Shown here one piece after another: positions 35,501 through 48,898 of a DNA stretch of 64,000 nt (its first letter is position 1; each line of letters starts with the position of its first letter). Under the pieces are notes generated by a model. It did not search any database. It was not told the DNA's origin and worked only from the letters and a program-made list of their open reading frames with translations. Position numbers and translations under genes: made by a program. Origin of the DNA: Nissolia schottii (taxonomy: Eukaryota; Streptophyta; Magnoliopsida; Fabales; Fabaceae); contig QANU01098817.1 in NCBI GenBank assembly GCA_003254905.1, forward strand, positions 1 through 64,000, written 5' to 3'.

Positions 35501-38500
35501 TATATAGTAATTTTGATGATTAGTTGAGGGAACAAGACATAAGGGAACAATTGAAAGAAAAAATAATCAATGCTTTCTTAAATGATATATAATTGTGGGG
35601 AAGAATATCACAGATTAAGAATAAACTAAAATCAACATGACAAAATAATTATCATCGTGAATTGGTTACAAAATTTATGCAGCGCAAACGATGGGCAAGT
35701 GGTTAACAATGTAGAACAGACTCAATAAAATAGAGAGTTTCAAACTGCCATTGAATTACCAACTCTACAATGGTTTTTCAGTAAAGTATGATGAGGCACA
35801 CATCCTGAAGCAGCTTTTTGAAGATGAATTGCATTCATGCAGAAGGATAATGAAACATGCACTAAAAAACCAAAAAAAAAATATTCACATAAGGGTTATT
35901 TCACTGTGCATATGCATGTGCTAAAACGGGTTAAAAAGGGAAATTAGGAAAATCAAGGATAAAATCTTTCAAGTACAGCTGAAAAATATGAGCATGAATA
36001 TTTAGTATCATAGAAATTAACATTATCAAATCATAATATTTTGTCCAAGATATGTATATATGTAATTCAGAGATTTAACAATAGCACAACAAAAGAAAAT
36101 AAGGGCACTGCAATAATGAAGTAAAGTTTTGTGTTACCTCAGGACAAGTCTTAATCACAAATTGTCCATCCCCAGATTCATTACTAACTTTATCCAAAGT
36201 GGCCAACTGATCATCGCTTATCGGCATCTCTTCACAGGATCCAATCAAAGCATCAACGGAATCATTAATATTCTCAATTCTTGCAGATATTCCTTTGGTC
36301 TCAATACCACCCCATTCTTCACATAATTGTTTCCAATCATTCTCAGATATAATGGTTAAGCCACCTGCCTAGAGTCCACAGAGAGAACAGAAAACTGAGA
36401 CAGGCACAGAAAAACGCACTTAATGTCACGCTGTTATAAGAAAATGGAGCCAGAGACAAAGAAAAACTTGATATTAGAAAATTTTATTTTATTTGTTAAA
36501 AACAAGGATGAAAGGAAAGATAAAATTAGTGAAATTAGTTTTCTGTAAACAAGATTATGACTTAACATTGCAACGCATGCACATAGATGCCACATGACTA
36601 CAGCGCAAAATTTCACTTTCTTGTTCAAACTTACATAAGGCTCTCTGGGGACAATAGCACCACGTCTGAAAACCAGCTCGGGAGGTCTTTCAATGAGTTG
36701 TGAATGCTGTAACAAAAAAAGGAACAATTAGGATTAAATGTGGAAAAATGGAATTGATAAATGTGAAGACCCAAGCACAGAATTAATTTATCTGCAACTA
36801 AGATCCCTAAAACATGCTACATAGAATAACTTATGAAAGCAAACTTCTCATTATAGGTGCATACTCAAAGATTTAACTCAAATTTAACCAAATGTTAGTA
36901 GTAGTATACCAATTCATGACAAAAGCAAACAACACCAATACCACAGAACAAGATGCAAAACATGACCAAAAGCAAGGTGGATTAACAAAAGTACCTTCTC
37001 ACACTTCAGTGAATCAATTACCCCATCTAATGTTTCAGGTTTATCTGAATTCTTTACAGATGGATTAATGTAGTTTCTCCATTTTGAAATCCACAAAGAT
37101 GGAACTAAGAAATACTTGCAATACAAAGAAAGCGGCATACTTTTTCCCTGGAATAGTTTGTCATGTTTCTGACGTTGCATTTGTTTCACTAATCTGCAGC
37201 ATTTTAAAAGGAGTCACTTTAAAATTGTCTATATCAGCTAAATATTAGTGGCAATGTACAAACAAAATAACCTCAAAGAGTCCTCCATGCAAGCCACTTC
37301 AGATAACTCATTGCTGCATTGGGAACACTCTCTGGAGTCTAAAGGGAAAGTAGGGCAACCCAATGGATCGTCGGGCTTTATAGAGATAGCATCTTCATAT
37401 AAGAAGTGCCAAAAATCCTCGGGAACAAGGACCCGTTTGGCACCAGCAGCTAGCTCAGGAATAAGTTGCCCATGTGGACAGCTAATGGCTGTTGTTGGTC
37501 CAGCATCAGCTTCAGATGGAGCATCAAGAACTTTCCTTTTCCACCATTGCTGTAACCTACAAAAGGTAAATTCATCAACATAACAGGCTTTAGCATCATT
37601 ACTTTTGGAATATCGCGACAGCATAGTGAAGACAATACAGTGAGATTAAAACTGATCCGTACAGGTGATTAGATATTTCTATGACGGGGCAAGTCAAACA
37701 CAAACATGACAAGTAATATAACACTAGTCAGCAATCACCCCATATCCGTTTCTGAAGGAGAAATGGCATGACAAGAATTGCAATCATACCATGATCTGGA
37801 TACATAATACTTTCCATCTTCACAGTTTCCATCCAGAACATCACGTGCGAGTTGCTTCAATGATTCCCTTTGATCCCGGTAGGTGTCAGCTGATACCACA
37901 TTCTGAGCCCCGTCAATCAGACAATCCCAACAACGATCATCATGAGAAAGTGTTGGCCCCCCACCATACTGAATTTTACAAGCCAATAAAGGAAACATGT
38001 TACAGACATAAAACATCAACAACAATGGCAAAGTTGGAAATTCCAATGAAAAAAAAACCAAAGCCTAATTAACAGCTTCTAAATCTCTCAGGAACTCAGC
38101 AGAAGCAAAACCTTCCTATTATTTTTGTAAACATTCATTCAAACAAGAACACTGCATTCTCCTACTCAAATGAACACATAAAATGACCTTCACAGAACTA
38201 TCATTTGTCAAAAAGTTTCTCCTCCTTCAGACCCGCATATGACAAGTTTCCTTGCAGACATCACTAAGAAACAAGGTAAGCTTGGTACTACATGATGAAA
38301 ACAGCCCACAACTTCAAATTTTTCAGTAACCCACCTATAGAACACAAGATTATCTTGCTCCCTCTGATTCTGACTAATGTTGTTGAGTTTGCAGAAAATA
38401 AAAGAGGAATGTAACATTAATGCATGGTAGAATTACTTCTGGGTTCTTGGATGCTTAGGTACAGACACCCATCAGCACTATATATACACAATAGAAAAAT

Positions 38501-41500
38501 AAATACAGTTTACTTATTTAAAAACAATAATAAAGACTTAAGCTGTTCCCTATGACTCCTATTGTTCCAATGCCACTCCCATTACCTCCTTTATTCCAAA
38601 TGACACACCCGTTCAAGCTGAAGCTTACTAACCGTTAAACTTGCTATAAAAGAAACCTTAACAAAAAGTGACATGTTGCAAGTTTGAAGGCCTCACAAGG
38701 CCTTTCCCCTGATATGTATGCTATGTGTTGGGTGAATTCAGAATCTGTTACACGTCTGTTTTTGCACTGTTCAGTGGCTAATATCTTTAGGAATAATTTG
38801 TTTGGGATCTTTGTTGAATCTTGGATGTGTCCTGCAACCTTATTCTATCTTTTAGACAAGTTATGCTTGATTTGGGAGTAGGAAGAAAGCTAAATACTTG
38901 TGGTGGCAATGTACAGTTTTTGCCACTATCGGGTGCATCTGGCTATAACTCAACTGTCGCATCTTTAACAACAACTTCTCAGACAAGCATGTTTTGTGGG
39001 ATGAGATTAGGAGTTTGTCATCAGTTTGGTGTAAAGCTTGCAATCTTTATATAGGATTTTTCCTCTCAAATATTGAGAGATTGGAAAGCTTTACTCCATT
39101 GATAGCTTTTTTAGCTTTTGTTTTGTTCTTATTATATAGAGGATCTCTTATCCTCTTATTTTTTTGTAACTCTCATCTCTTCTTAAAGAAATTCTTCTTT
39201 TATCCCACCCTAACAAAAAGAAAATATATAAAACGAACTCCATAAAGCATTGTCAAGGCAACTCAAGGTTGTTGGAGAAGCTGGGAAAGATAACACAACA
39301 AAACAGATGGAATGACCACCAGCTTGAACAAATTGTTGGAATATCCATGATTAGGATGAAGGTAATTTCCTGGAATTATCATTAGCGGAAATTTCCTGAA
39401 AAACAATGATACTCAAAACAACATTTGAAACCCATTAAGAATAAGAGAAATAAGAGAATTTTTTGGAGATCCAAAATGAGAGGCTGGTTAATATCACAAC
39501 CATGGAGAATTTACCACCGACATAACTCATCAATGATATATAGAAATCACAGTTGATATGATTCATGGGAGTCTGGTAGGAATCACAGCCTGACATTCAT
39601 CACTAAAGTTGTTCTGTTGAGAGGACACACAGAAAACGGAAAAACAGAAAATAGAGGTTTCTTGAACATTGTTGGTGACAGACAGAGGCACCGACAATGG
39701 CCAAACAGAGGCAGCGTTAATGGAAACAGGCCAAAAATGGTTCAGAGGTAGCAACAGAGGAAGATGCGGCTGATGAGCTTCTCGGATGTGCCATCAAGCG
39801 CTGAAGATAGGGAGGCATGTGAAAAGACATTCAGAGGCTAGAAGTCAAGCAAAAGTGTCTTGATGGTTAATTGGAATTGCGGCTTCAGGGGATGGACACA
39901 GACATCAAGCCAGCCCTGAAGAAATGGTCACCGGGCCTGAAAGTCATTGGCGGAGGAAGACATAGCATAGAGAGGGTGGACAGAGTGAAAAGGCTACTGA
40001 AGAAATGTGATGGCAGTGGACAGAGTGATTCATAACTAGAAGAAGACTGTAGAGAAAAGATGAAGTAAATGGAGGAAGATGAAGGGTTTTATTGCCTGAA
40101 ATCCTCAAATCATACTTAACAATAGAGTTCCAATTTGTAGGAATTCAACAGCAAAAAGGTATAATACAGAACATGGGGGATGGTACCGCTCCAATAACAT
40201 ATTAAATTTGCAGCAAATAAAAGACGAATGTAACAAAGTGTGGCAGAATTACTTTTGGTTTCTTAGGTGCTTAGGTAGAGACACCTGTCAGAACTAAATA
40301 TATCCAATAGGAAATAGGAACAGGAATAGAAAATAAATACAGTTTACCGTTTTAAAAACAATAATTAAGACGTGAACTGTTTCCTATGACTCCTGTTGTT
40401 TCAAACGTCCAACTCCATTACCCCTTTTATTCCCAATGATATATTAATCACTTCGATAAATCCAACAATTTTCATTCCATTTTTCCTACCAATATTATTC
40501 ATCATAATATGTAAAATAGACAGAAAAAGGAAAATCACTTTCTCACGTCAAAAAAAGAAAGAAAGAAAAAAGAAAATCACTTTCCAATATGTCAAAACCG
40601 TGTTGTACATTTTAGGAAGTTTTATATTTTATTCTTAATGTGTCTTTATTCTGTATCACAGCTGTATCTTGCTATTAATATTAGGATTGTGTATTTAGAA
40701 ACAATCCCACAATCATAGGGATTTGTCATTTAGAATTAGTGGTTCATATTTCCTAAAATAGCTAGCAGGCTCATGTGTGTGTGTGTGTATATATATAGGT
40801 CTAATGACCTCAGAATTCAATATAGAAGAATATATTATTCCTTCTAAATTTGATACAATATATCCTTTCCCAAGGCACGTTATTACCAATCATAAATAAT
40901 TCCAACCAAACTTCTTCATCTTGATTTAAGAGTAGCTCCTAAACTGATGAGTGGCATCATAACAAAAGTTGACAAATGAAAAGAGGAAGCAAGAAACCAA
41001 ATGTACTCAAAACACATTAAAGCTAATGAAGATACAGTTACCTTGTAGATTAACTTATCCCATGCTTTGGAAGACAATCTCTTCATTGAGGTAATCTTTG
41101 ATACCGGGACTTTCCCGTGAGAACATTGAATAGATGTATTGTCAAGAGCACTGCATAAAAACCAGAAAGTAAGTACCATATAAATCAAGTGAAATAATTC
41201 CCATCCTAATAATTTAAAAAAGGAACATTTGAGCTAGGGCAGGAAGGAAAAAATTAGGCACAGATAAAACCAATTGAAGTGTTCAATATAGATAGTTTTC
41301 ACCAACATTGGAATGATGTTGTCAGCCCACTGGCGAAGCCAGTCACTATAAATCCAAAAATATGGTTGCTCCAGTGGCTGAACAGGAGCTTCAGCTAAAA
41401 CAGATCGAACTTCCTGTCTCCTCTCATTGATACGGCTCAATTCTAACTCTTTCTTATTCTTGTACTGCTCACAAGCATCAAGATATGAGGCATTGATATT

Positions 41501-44500
41501 TTGAATCTCTTCGCCAAGATGAGAAGGAAGACAAGCACTGTCTTGTGCAGTAACTGCATTGCCTTCTCTTTCTTTGTGGTTAGCACCACAAACCATTTCA
41601 CCAACCTTTTTGGTATGTTTAAGATGGTACATCAACATGTATGCATCACTAGATGAAAATGTTTCGCCACACAAAGATTGAGAATGTTTGGCATCTAAAC
41701 CATTTCCATTACTGTCAGCTATCATTGCTTCAGAGCAATTAGAGTGAACTACATCACTCTTAACAGATTTAGGAGTAGAACTTGAAGCTCCCTCGCCAAA
41801 TGGATGACAACCCAAGTTAGTGACATGCTCATCGTCAAATTCCCACCATTGCCCGGTGTTTTCATCCTTAATGTGAGCAATGTAATGACCACTATTAGCT
41901 GCAGTTCCCTTGTGAATCAGTACGGCTGACAAGTCATACATCAATTCAATCTGAGACTGCTCGGACAATCTATGATGCATATCAAGTTCAGCAGGAAATG
42001 AAAATGCAGAAGTAATTTTCTTCTTTGTGGTAGTCTGTCAGAAGAAATGGACAAATAAAAGAATATGTTAATCAGAAAACAACTATGTAATACGGGAAAT
42101 CAAAATTTACTCCATAGGATGAAGGACAAATCCAACACCATTTCTGAAAACATGAACTATGTAAACAACACTGAATCAATGAGGAGACAAAAAATTACAA
42201 AAAAAAATGAGGTATGTAAAACCACCCTCACATGAAGACTACCCAAAGAAAGCTAAATAATGTAACTATTAAAGATTAAACAAAGTTTTTCTCTTCATCC
42301 TAGAGCAATATTAACATTAAAGAAAATTTCAACATTTTTCCAAGAAACCAGCAATAATATACCATTAAACTTACAAGGCACAATATGGGTTCACAAAGTA
42401 AAGCAGGCATCTCCTTTTATCTATAACCATCCATGGTTCTTTCTCTCTTTTGTTTTATTAAAAGTTAAACTTCAATAAAGAAGAGAAAATATCCTCCTTA
42501 AAAAATAATAATAATAATAANNNNNNNNNNNNNNNNNNNNNNNNNNNNNNNNNNNNNNNNNNNNNNNNNNNNNNNNNNNNNNNNNNNNNNNNNNNNNNNN
42601 NNNNNNNNNNNNNNNNNNNNNNNNNNNNNNNNNNNNNNNNNNNNNNNNNNNNNNNNNNNNNNNNNNNNNNNNNNNNNNNNNNNNNNNNNNNNNNNNNNNN
42701 NNNNNNNNNNNNNNNNNNNNNNNNNNNNNNNNNNNNNNNNNNNNNNNNNNNNNNNNNNNNNNNNNNNNNNNNNNNNNNNNNNNNNNNNNNNNNNNNNNNN
42801 NNNNNNNNNNNNNNNNNNNNNNNNNNNNNNNNNNNNNNNNNNNNNNNNNNNNNNNNNNNNNNNNNNNNNNNNNNNNNNNNNNNNNNNNNNNNNNNNNNNN
42901 NNNNNNNNNNNNNNNNNNNNNNNNNNNNNNNNNNNNNNNNNNNNNNNNNNNNNNNNNNNNNNNNNNNNNNNNNNNNNNNNNNNNNNNNNNNNNNNNNNNN
43001 NNNNNNNNNNNNNNNNNNNNNNNNNNNNNNNNNNNNNNNNNNNNNNNNNNNNNNNNNNNNNNNNNNNNNNNNNNNNNNNNNNNNNNNNNNNNNNNNNNNN
43101 NNNNNNNNNNNNNNNNNNNNNNNNNNNNNNNNNNNNNNNNNNNNNNNNNNNNNNNNNNNNNNNNNNNNNNNNNNNNNNNNNNNNNNNNNNNNNNNNNNNN
43201 NNNNNNNNNNNNNNNNNNNNNNNNNNNNNNNNNNNNNNNNNNNNNNNNNNNNNNNNNNNNNNNNNNNNNNNNNNNNNNNNNNNNNNNNNNNNNNNNNNNN
43301 NNNNNNNNNNNNNNNNNNNNNNNNNNNNNNNNNNNNNNNNNNNNNNNNNNNNNNNNNNNNNNNNNNNNNNNNNNNNNNNNNNNNNNNNNNNNNNNNNNNN
43401 NNNNNNTAAAATTACATCAAAACAAAAAAATAAGTAAATAACAAAAAAAAGTGCATGCTATTTAATTGTATAATCCTCACAATGACAATAAGAAAGATGG
43501 AGTCACTCTTGAGTTTATCACAATACCTTTGGAAGGAAGACATAACGTTTAAGTTGAAAATTAAGTACTTCAGGCAACGTGCAGAGCTTGATGCTCCGAG
43601 TAGCATCAACTCTTGTTCTACACGACTCACAAAAATATTGATTGTCTCCATGAAGCTCTTCAATTGTAAGGTAATCATCTAGGCTCTCATCTAAACTTTT
43701 CAATCCCTTGACGTTCAACTCCAACTCATAAAAGTCTTCCGTTTTGGAAGAAGCTTCAGAATCTCGTCCACATTGCGAACACCTATATAATGAAGTGGCA
43801 GGATTAAAAGATGTGTAATAGTCATAAACACAGCTACGACCAATCACACATACATCTCATACGAAAGTTGGAAATTTAAGAAAATTGCTTTAGATCATTT
43901 GAACATAAATTACCAGAGAAACTTCTGACCTATGGAGCACAAACACTTCAAGAAAGGGCCGTGTAGGAAACATGTCGGACACTTCATGTTAGAGTTAGAC
44001 CAAAACACAATGGGACACTACAAAAATACACGTGGACACATCAAATTTTGTTATGCCGCCATTTCTGGTTAGTGCATATCCCGTGTCCATGCTTCTTAGC
44101 TTTTGACCAATTATGATAAAATGATTCTGAACAACCATTACCATGAATCATATTATTAATACGAAAAAGTACTCAAGGACTAGCATTAACAGCCAATAAC
44201 AGCCAAACTAGCACAAAAAGATAATCAAAAGCTCATTTGATAATATGAAATGAAGAATAAAATAATCTTTCAGAGAAACCAAAAATATGTTAGAAGATTC
44301 AACAACACCAGTGAACAACTGCATTTTCGTAGGCATTACATGTTAGCAACATTTACGGCATTACTAAAATGATTTTTTGTGGGGCTTTTTCCTTGTTCTT
44401 GGGTATGTGAGCGGGGGTTGGGGAGGGGTCAAAATAAAAGAGAAAAGTATAACATATTTGACAAGACCAAAATATTTCAAAGCCCCCACCCCCACCAAAA

Positions 44501-45419
44501 AAAAAAAAAAACCAAAGACTTGAAAATTGTAAGACCAACGAAAATTGTAAGACCAACATTTACAAAAGAAATGATTTAACATTTTTTTGGTAATTTTTAC
44601 TAAACAAATTGATTGATATAAATCCAAAAAATCCAATGATTCTTACGTTGTCACATGAGAGACACTTCCACGGAATAGATCTTGAACTATTGTTCTTGCT
44701 TTGGCAATTTCAGAATGGCTCAGGCAACGCTCCAGCAATGACAGAAGCAATGTCAGGAATTCATGGCTATCCTGCTGAACTCCATTGTCTAACTCCAGTG
44801 TCTTTACAAATGGGGATGAATCTATGAAAGCCATTTTACTAACATGCAACTGTACAAAGAGCCGAGCAAGCTGATCTAACACTGGTTGTTGTTGCAAAAC
44901 TTTGGGTTCTACAGAAAATATGCCTTCTCGGAATGATTTATTCATGTACAAGCATTGAAGTATACTGTTGGCATAGCATGTTGCACCAAGATTTGTCAGG
45001 CCAGCAGGTGACTTGGCAGAAGCGCGAAGATCCTGATTTGGGTCAGGGCCAAGACTTTCAACAAAATCTGAGATCTTCATCCATAAGCCAGACTTCCGGG
45101 TTCCATTTGGAGGTGGAACCAATGCACAGAAGCAATTTGGGTTGTCTTTAGTATTGACACGACAACCTGAACAGACCGGCTTCCAAATCATATACAGTTG
45201 GTTCATATCATCTTCAGTTACGGCACCTGTTTTGTGAATTTTCCTACAGCAGGTACATAAAAAGTGGTAGGAACAATAAGCTCCACTTCATTTCATTTCA
45301 ATTAGTTAAAAGCAAATGAACGTCTGTTATTATTCGTACCTCCATATTTCAGAAGTGCCAGCATTATCATCTCCTTGTCTCTGCCTTTTATTTTTACTTC
45401 GCGTATTTGGTCTACTCAT
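32561..45419 (-). CDS. UBP26: UBP26-type ubiquitin-specific protease, 13 coding exons
   Basis: Cysteine protease of the USP family; UBP26/SUP32 removes ubiquitin from histone H2B and supports heterochromatic silencing and seed development. Exons are 45340-45419, 44647-45243, 43527-43782, 41307-42034, 41042-41150, 37790-37968, 37272-37556, 36995-37193, 36635-36706, 36138-36368, 34875-35138, 32732-32879 and 32561-32655. They give 3243 nt and 1080 residues, in phase, against about 1067 in Arabidopsis. The Cys box is [18 protein letters not shown] (Cys116). The His box is [20 protein letters not shown] (His361) with [11 protein letters not shown] zinc-ribbon-like CSQCGRD...CESC lies in the finger region. 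DUSP-like segments follow ([32 protein letters not shown]). The C-terminus is ubiquitin-like ([20 protein letters not shown]). A likely 5' UTR intron joins about 46125 to 45437. Intron 3 contains the N gap, but flanking phases and family alignment need no missing exon. Confidence 0.96.
33640..34790 (-). mobile_element. RTE-type LINE 3' fragment in intron 11 of UBP26
   Basis: Minus-strand frames give [18 protein letters not shown], the reverse transcriptase FADD box, at about 34630-34700. Further on come endings such as [16 protein letters not shown] and the CCTACCTTGTTGGTGGG tail typical of plant RTE elements near 33660-33690. Frames are interrupted many times and the 5' part is absent. It is broken further by the tandem insertion at 34313-34650. 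Confidence 0.65.
34313..34650. repeat. Tandem pair of about 168-base repeats inside the LINE fragment
   Basis: Units 34313-34479 and 34480-34650 are about 95 percent identical; both include GATGCAAATCTCTTGTATTG and TTTTTTCTCTGATATTCTCG. They interrupt the LINE coding remnant, so they arrived or duplicated after it. The AT-rich content with TTGTATTG and repeated ends suggests LTR-like fossil pieces, but this is not certain. Confidence 0.65.
35148..35169. repeat. (GA)n/(G)n microsatellite beside exon 11 of UBP26
   Basis: A GAGAGA run followed by GGGGGGG starts about 10 bases upstream of the exon 11 acceptor in transcript terms, so in RNA it is a pyrimidine-rich tract next to the splice site. 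Confidence 0.8.
38388..40440. mobile_element. LTR-like non-autonomous fossil in intron 5 of UBP26, carrying a LINE end
   Basis: Two direct repeats of about 220 bases (38388-38610 and 40205-40440) share TTTGCAG.AAATAAAAGA, TGCTTAGGTA.AGACACC and AAATAAATACAGTTTAC. Between them lie an L1-type LINE 3' end (38650-39235) and GC-richer noncoding DNA (39590-40080). The repeats are well diverged, so the element looks old. A fragment of the same repeat lies at 23355-23400. No gag or pol is seen. Confidence 0.45.
38650..39235 (+). mobile_element. L1-type LINE 3' end (zf-RVT region), plus strand
   Basis: Plus-strand frames give [38 protein letters not shown], then [20 protein letters not shown], as in the zf-RVT tail of plant L1 LINEs. 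It ends in an A-rich tail near 39220. It is frame-broken and 5'-truncated. A second copy of the same family lies on the minus strand at 62506-62790. Confidence 0.75.
42521..43406. other. Assembly gap (886 N) in intron 3 of UBP26
   Basis: Run of undetermined bases preceded by an (AAT)n run. Exon 3 ends and exon 4 starts in phase 0, and the joined protein matches the family, so no coding exon need be missing. Confidence 0.95.
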
Positions 45420-46790
45420 TGTACAATAGATAACCTAACCCTGCCAAAGGCACAAGAAACCAACTTCTTGAGATATAAATAAATAAATAATAATAATAAA
45501 TACAACATTTTTCACACCCATTTGTAAAATTTCATAGCAACATAGTAACACATCAAAATAACCCAGAGTCTTTATTTTTCCTTCTGGACATTGGCAATGG
45601 CAACTATGTCAAACAGCAAGTTATATTGGTTCTCATTTCATATAAGAACTCCTACTATGAAAAATACAAGTCGTCCAATACCAAAATACCAACACAAATA
45701 CTTTGTTAACGTGAATTGCAAATATCACTTGACAATGAATGAACCCAAATTTTCCCAAAACAAAATCAATATGAAGCCGTGGCGTTCTTCCTGTGTATGC
45801 AAACACATTCCCGTAAGTTCACTTTCTCGTCACCATGATTCATTTCACCCCAGAACAAGCACGAATCAGTTTACAATGAAATAAGAATCACAAAGAAGAA
45901 AAGCACGAGCTGAAGAGAACCCTAGAAATCTAAGCAGGAGGAAGGAAATGGAAAAAAAAAAAAAAAAACACATGGCAAAACCAACAAAGAATCGAAGCCA
46001 CGACGAAATGTGAAGCACATGTTGTGTTTCAATAATAATAATAATAATTAATAGAAATGCAAAAATATGATACAGGAATCGCTGATATAATGATATTAAG
46101 GGATAGAAATCGTTGCGGTGATGTTACCCGAGAGAGGAGAAAGTAGTTGCTCCAAACCGGAAGATCAAGAATCACTATGGAACTCAGGGGAAAATGAAAA
46201 ACGATAGCAAAAAAGTGATAATGAAATTTATATATAATTTTTTATTGTCTTTTTATTTGATTTAAATTTTCATCTAGAATTACTGAGAACTGTTTGAAGA
46301 GATTTTACGTCTCACTGAGGGAAAGGAGAGGTTGTACGGAACGGTAGAAAGAGAAGTGGGAGAAGGGGGAGAGTCAAAGTAAAGAGAGGGAGAGATTTGA
46401 AAGTGGGTGAAGGATTCAATAGTCCATGTATCTTTGGATCATTAATGATCTGTTGTTGCTGATCGTTGAACCATGCTTTATTGAAATCTGAGGGTGTAAA
46501 TTAGTTGGCAATAATTCATCAAATATTTATTCAATAATTTATTTAGGGCGGACACAATTTAGTCCTCCAACAAAAACATTGTTGTCTTACTTAATTACTG
46601 ATCAGAAAAAAAATGTCTTGTTTATTCCTTACCATTTTACAGTGTTTAAGTTAATCCTCCACCTAAAGAAATTAGACAGAAAGTGGGGACTGACAGTGAG
46701 AACTTTTAAAACACTTAGGGATTAATATCAGCATTTTAAAAAGTGAGAAACTAACGAGAGGTTTTTTAATTAGAACTAAGGAGGTGTTAG
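45420..46790 (-). promoter_or_regulatory. 5' leader, putative UTR intron and promoter of UBP26
   Basis: TTTGGCAG|GGTTAGG just upstream of the ATG looks like an acceptor, and CTCTCGG|GTAACAT at about 46124 like its donor. So a noncoding exon probably lies at about 46125-46200. Short AAT/AATA microsatellites occur at 45480-45500 and 46030-46050. From about 46530 the DNA resembles degenerate GTCCT-type repeat sequence. Confidence 0.4.
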
Positions 46791-47862
46791 GTATGAGGTA
46801 AAGTGGATAGATTGTCGGTAATCTTGTAATTAAATTACTTCGTAATTCATACTGATCTGTTTAGTTACGTAACATTGCTAATAATGTGGATTACTCAATG
46901 AGAGATGTATATCTAGATTAGTAATCCTTCAACTTTTATTTTGATCAAATATCCTTAACATAAACAATCCTCTTTCTCCATAAGCTACCACCACCACCCC
47001 GAATCACTAGCACCACCTACCACTCCTACTACCACCAACATATACCACCACACCACCACTGCTATCACCACCACCATCGTCATCATCATATCACTTCAAC
47101 CGTCGCCACCACATACCACTACCATTGTTGTCACCGCCACTGTCATCATTATCGCCGCTACAACCACTACTACTACTACCCATCACCACCTACCACTCCC
47201 ACCACAACTATCATTGCCAACATATATACCACTAACCACCATCACACCACCATCACTATCGTGACCTCCACCACCACCACCATTGTCGTCGCCGCCACCA
47301 CCACCCCCCCATTGCCCCTGCCACTACCACCATTACTTCCACTACCCACCACCACCACCTCTACTACCACTGTCGTAATCATTTCCACCGCCACCACATC
47401 CATCACCAACACCTCTACCACAACCCACCTCCATTACCATAATCATTGTCATCACCACCACCTTATTTCCACCACTACAACCACCATTACCACTACTCAT
47501 CACCATCATTGTCATCACCACCGTTGGTGTCACCTTTACCACCACTGCAATACACCAACTAATTTTTATTATTTTATTTTATTGTTATGATGGTTATTTT
47601 TTATTTATTTAATTTATTATTATATTATTATTTTTATTTTATTTATTATATAGAAGGAATTATGGTAAAATACATTTATTACCTGACAATCCTTTTGATA
47701 TATCAAACGACAACGTGGTTATGTAAATTGTCAGTTACGTTACATGTGCATACCAAACACTACAATGTAACATTACCAGTAATTTAAAATGTGGTAATCT
47801 TTCTAACAGGTATTTCAAATTACAGGTAACCTTGATAGGCAATGTGTCAAACGCCCTCTAAG
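46780..47862. mobile_element. CCA-rich minisatellite inside a degenerate inverted-repeat element
   Basis: The core (46987-47548) is an interrupted (CCA)n array. The flanks carry related phrases in inverse order: GGTAATCTTGTAATTAAATT on the left and reverse-complemented GGTTACCTGTAATTTGAAAT on the right, with the outer ends weakly similar. Frames across the array give Thr-rich repeats only. The build matches the element at 12512-13383. Confidence 0.4.
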
Positions 47863-48080
47863 TAGCGATATTTTATTGGGAGACCAAATATGGGTTTGGC
47901 CCATTTATCTAACTTTTGAACTTACAAAATTATCCTTTTTCGGAGAAGGATTATGCTCTTGAAACTTTGAAAATGATATGAATTAAATGGAAAGGAAATA
48001 AAATAAAGGTGGAATGGAGAGAGGGAGTCACGATTGGAGGGAAGAAAATGTGGGAGAAAGGTGACTTGTTAAACACATAA

Positions 48081-48898
48081 GGCCTCATTTGGTATATTGT
48101 GTAAGATAAAACCTAATAGTATTAAACATGATAGTATAACACTTGATAGTATAGTATAAGAAATACATTGTATAAATTTATAAACTATCATGTCTTTGGT
48201 GTGTCACATAAAATTATATGATTTTATCCTATTCAATCCTTGTAGTATTAATTCATAATAATACTAAAACAAAAAAAACATTTTTTTGAAGCAAAATCTC
48301 TCATAATCATTTGAAAAAAAAATCAAATAAACCTAGAATGATATTTGACACTGTCTAAATAAATTATTGTACAAGACACTTTTTTCACCAAAATCGAAAA
48401 GGTAATAAATGCAAATAAAATAAAAGAAGAAATTCTCCAAGAATGGGTTTTTATTTCTGAGTCAAATTAATAATTGGAAAAGAAAATGAACATGAGATTG
48501 TGTGTGTAGTTTTTGAATTGATATGTTCATAATTTCCAATTTTATGTGCTTTGAATTATCAATAGGTATTGAATTTGAAAAAAAGACAAAAGCAGATACA
48601 AATAGCTATGAGAGAGTGAGAAAGAGAGAAAAAGATAATCCAATAATGATGATTAACGATTATAAGATGATAAAAAAATAGAGAGGATAAGTAAGAATAA
48701 TTTAACATTGAGTAAAAAATGCTATCATGTCTAATCAAATCTCAGAAGACATAATAAGTTAATACGACAATCATATGATAAACATGGATAAAATCGTATA
48801 AGATTATATTATCTTATGTTACACCTAACATGTGATAAAAACTAATTTATAGTATTAATTAATACTATCAAATCTAATACAACGTAACAAATGGGACC
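48081..48898. mobile_element. Tourist/PIF-Harbinger-like MITE with TAA target duplication
   Basis: Left end GGCCTCATTTGGTATATTG and right end (reverse-complemented) GGTCCCATTTGTTACGTTG are the start of roughly 27-base imperfect inverted repeats. TAA stands directly outside both ends (48078-48080 and 48899-48901), the 3-base duplication of the PIF/Harbinger superfamily. The 818-base body is noncoding and AT-rich. Confidence 0.75.

Noticed and set aside
47261-47590. Thr/His-rich 109-codon frame
   Set aside because: Artefact of the CCA array.
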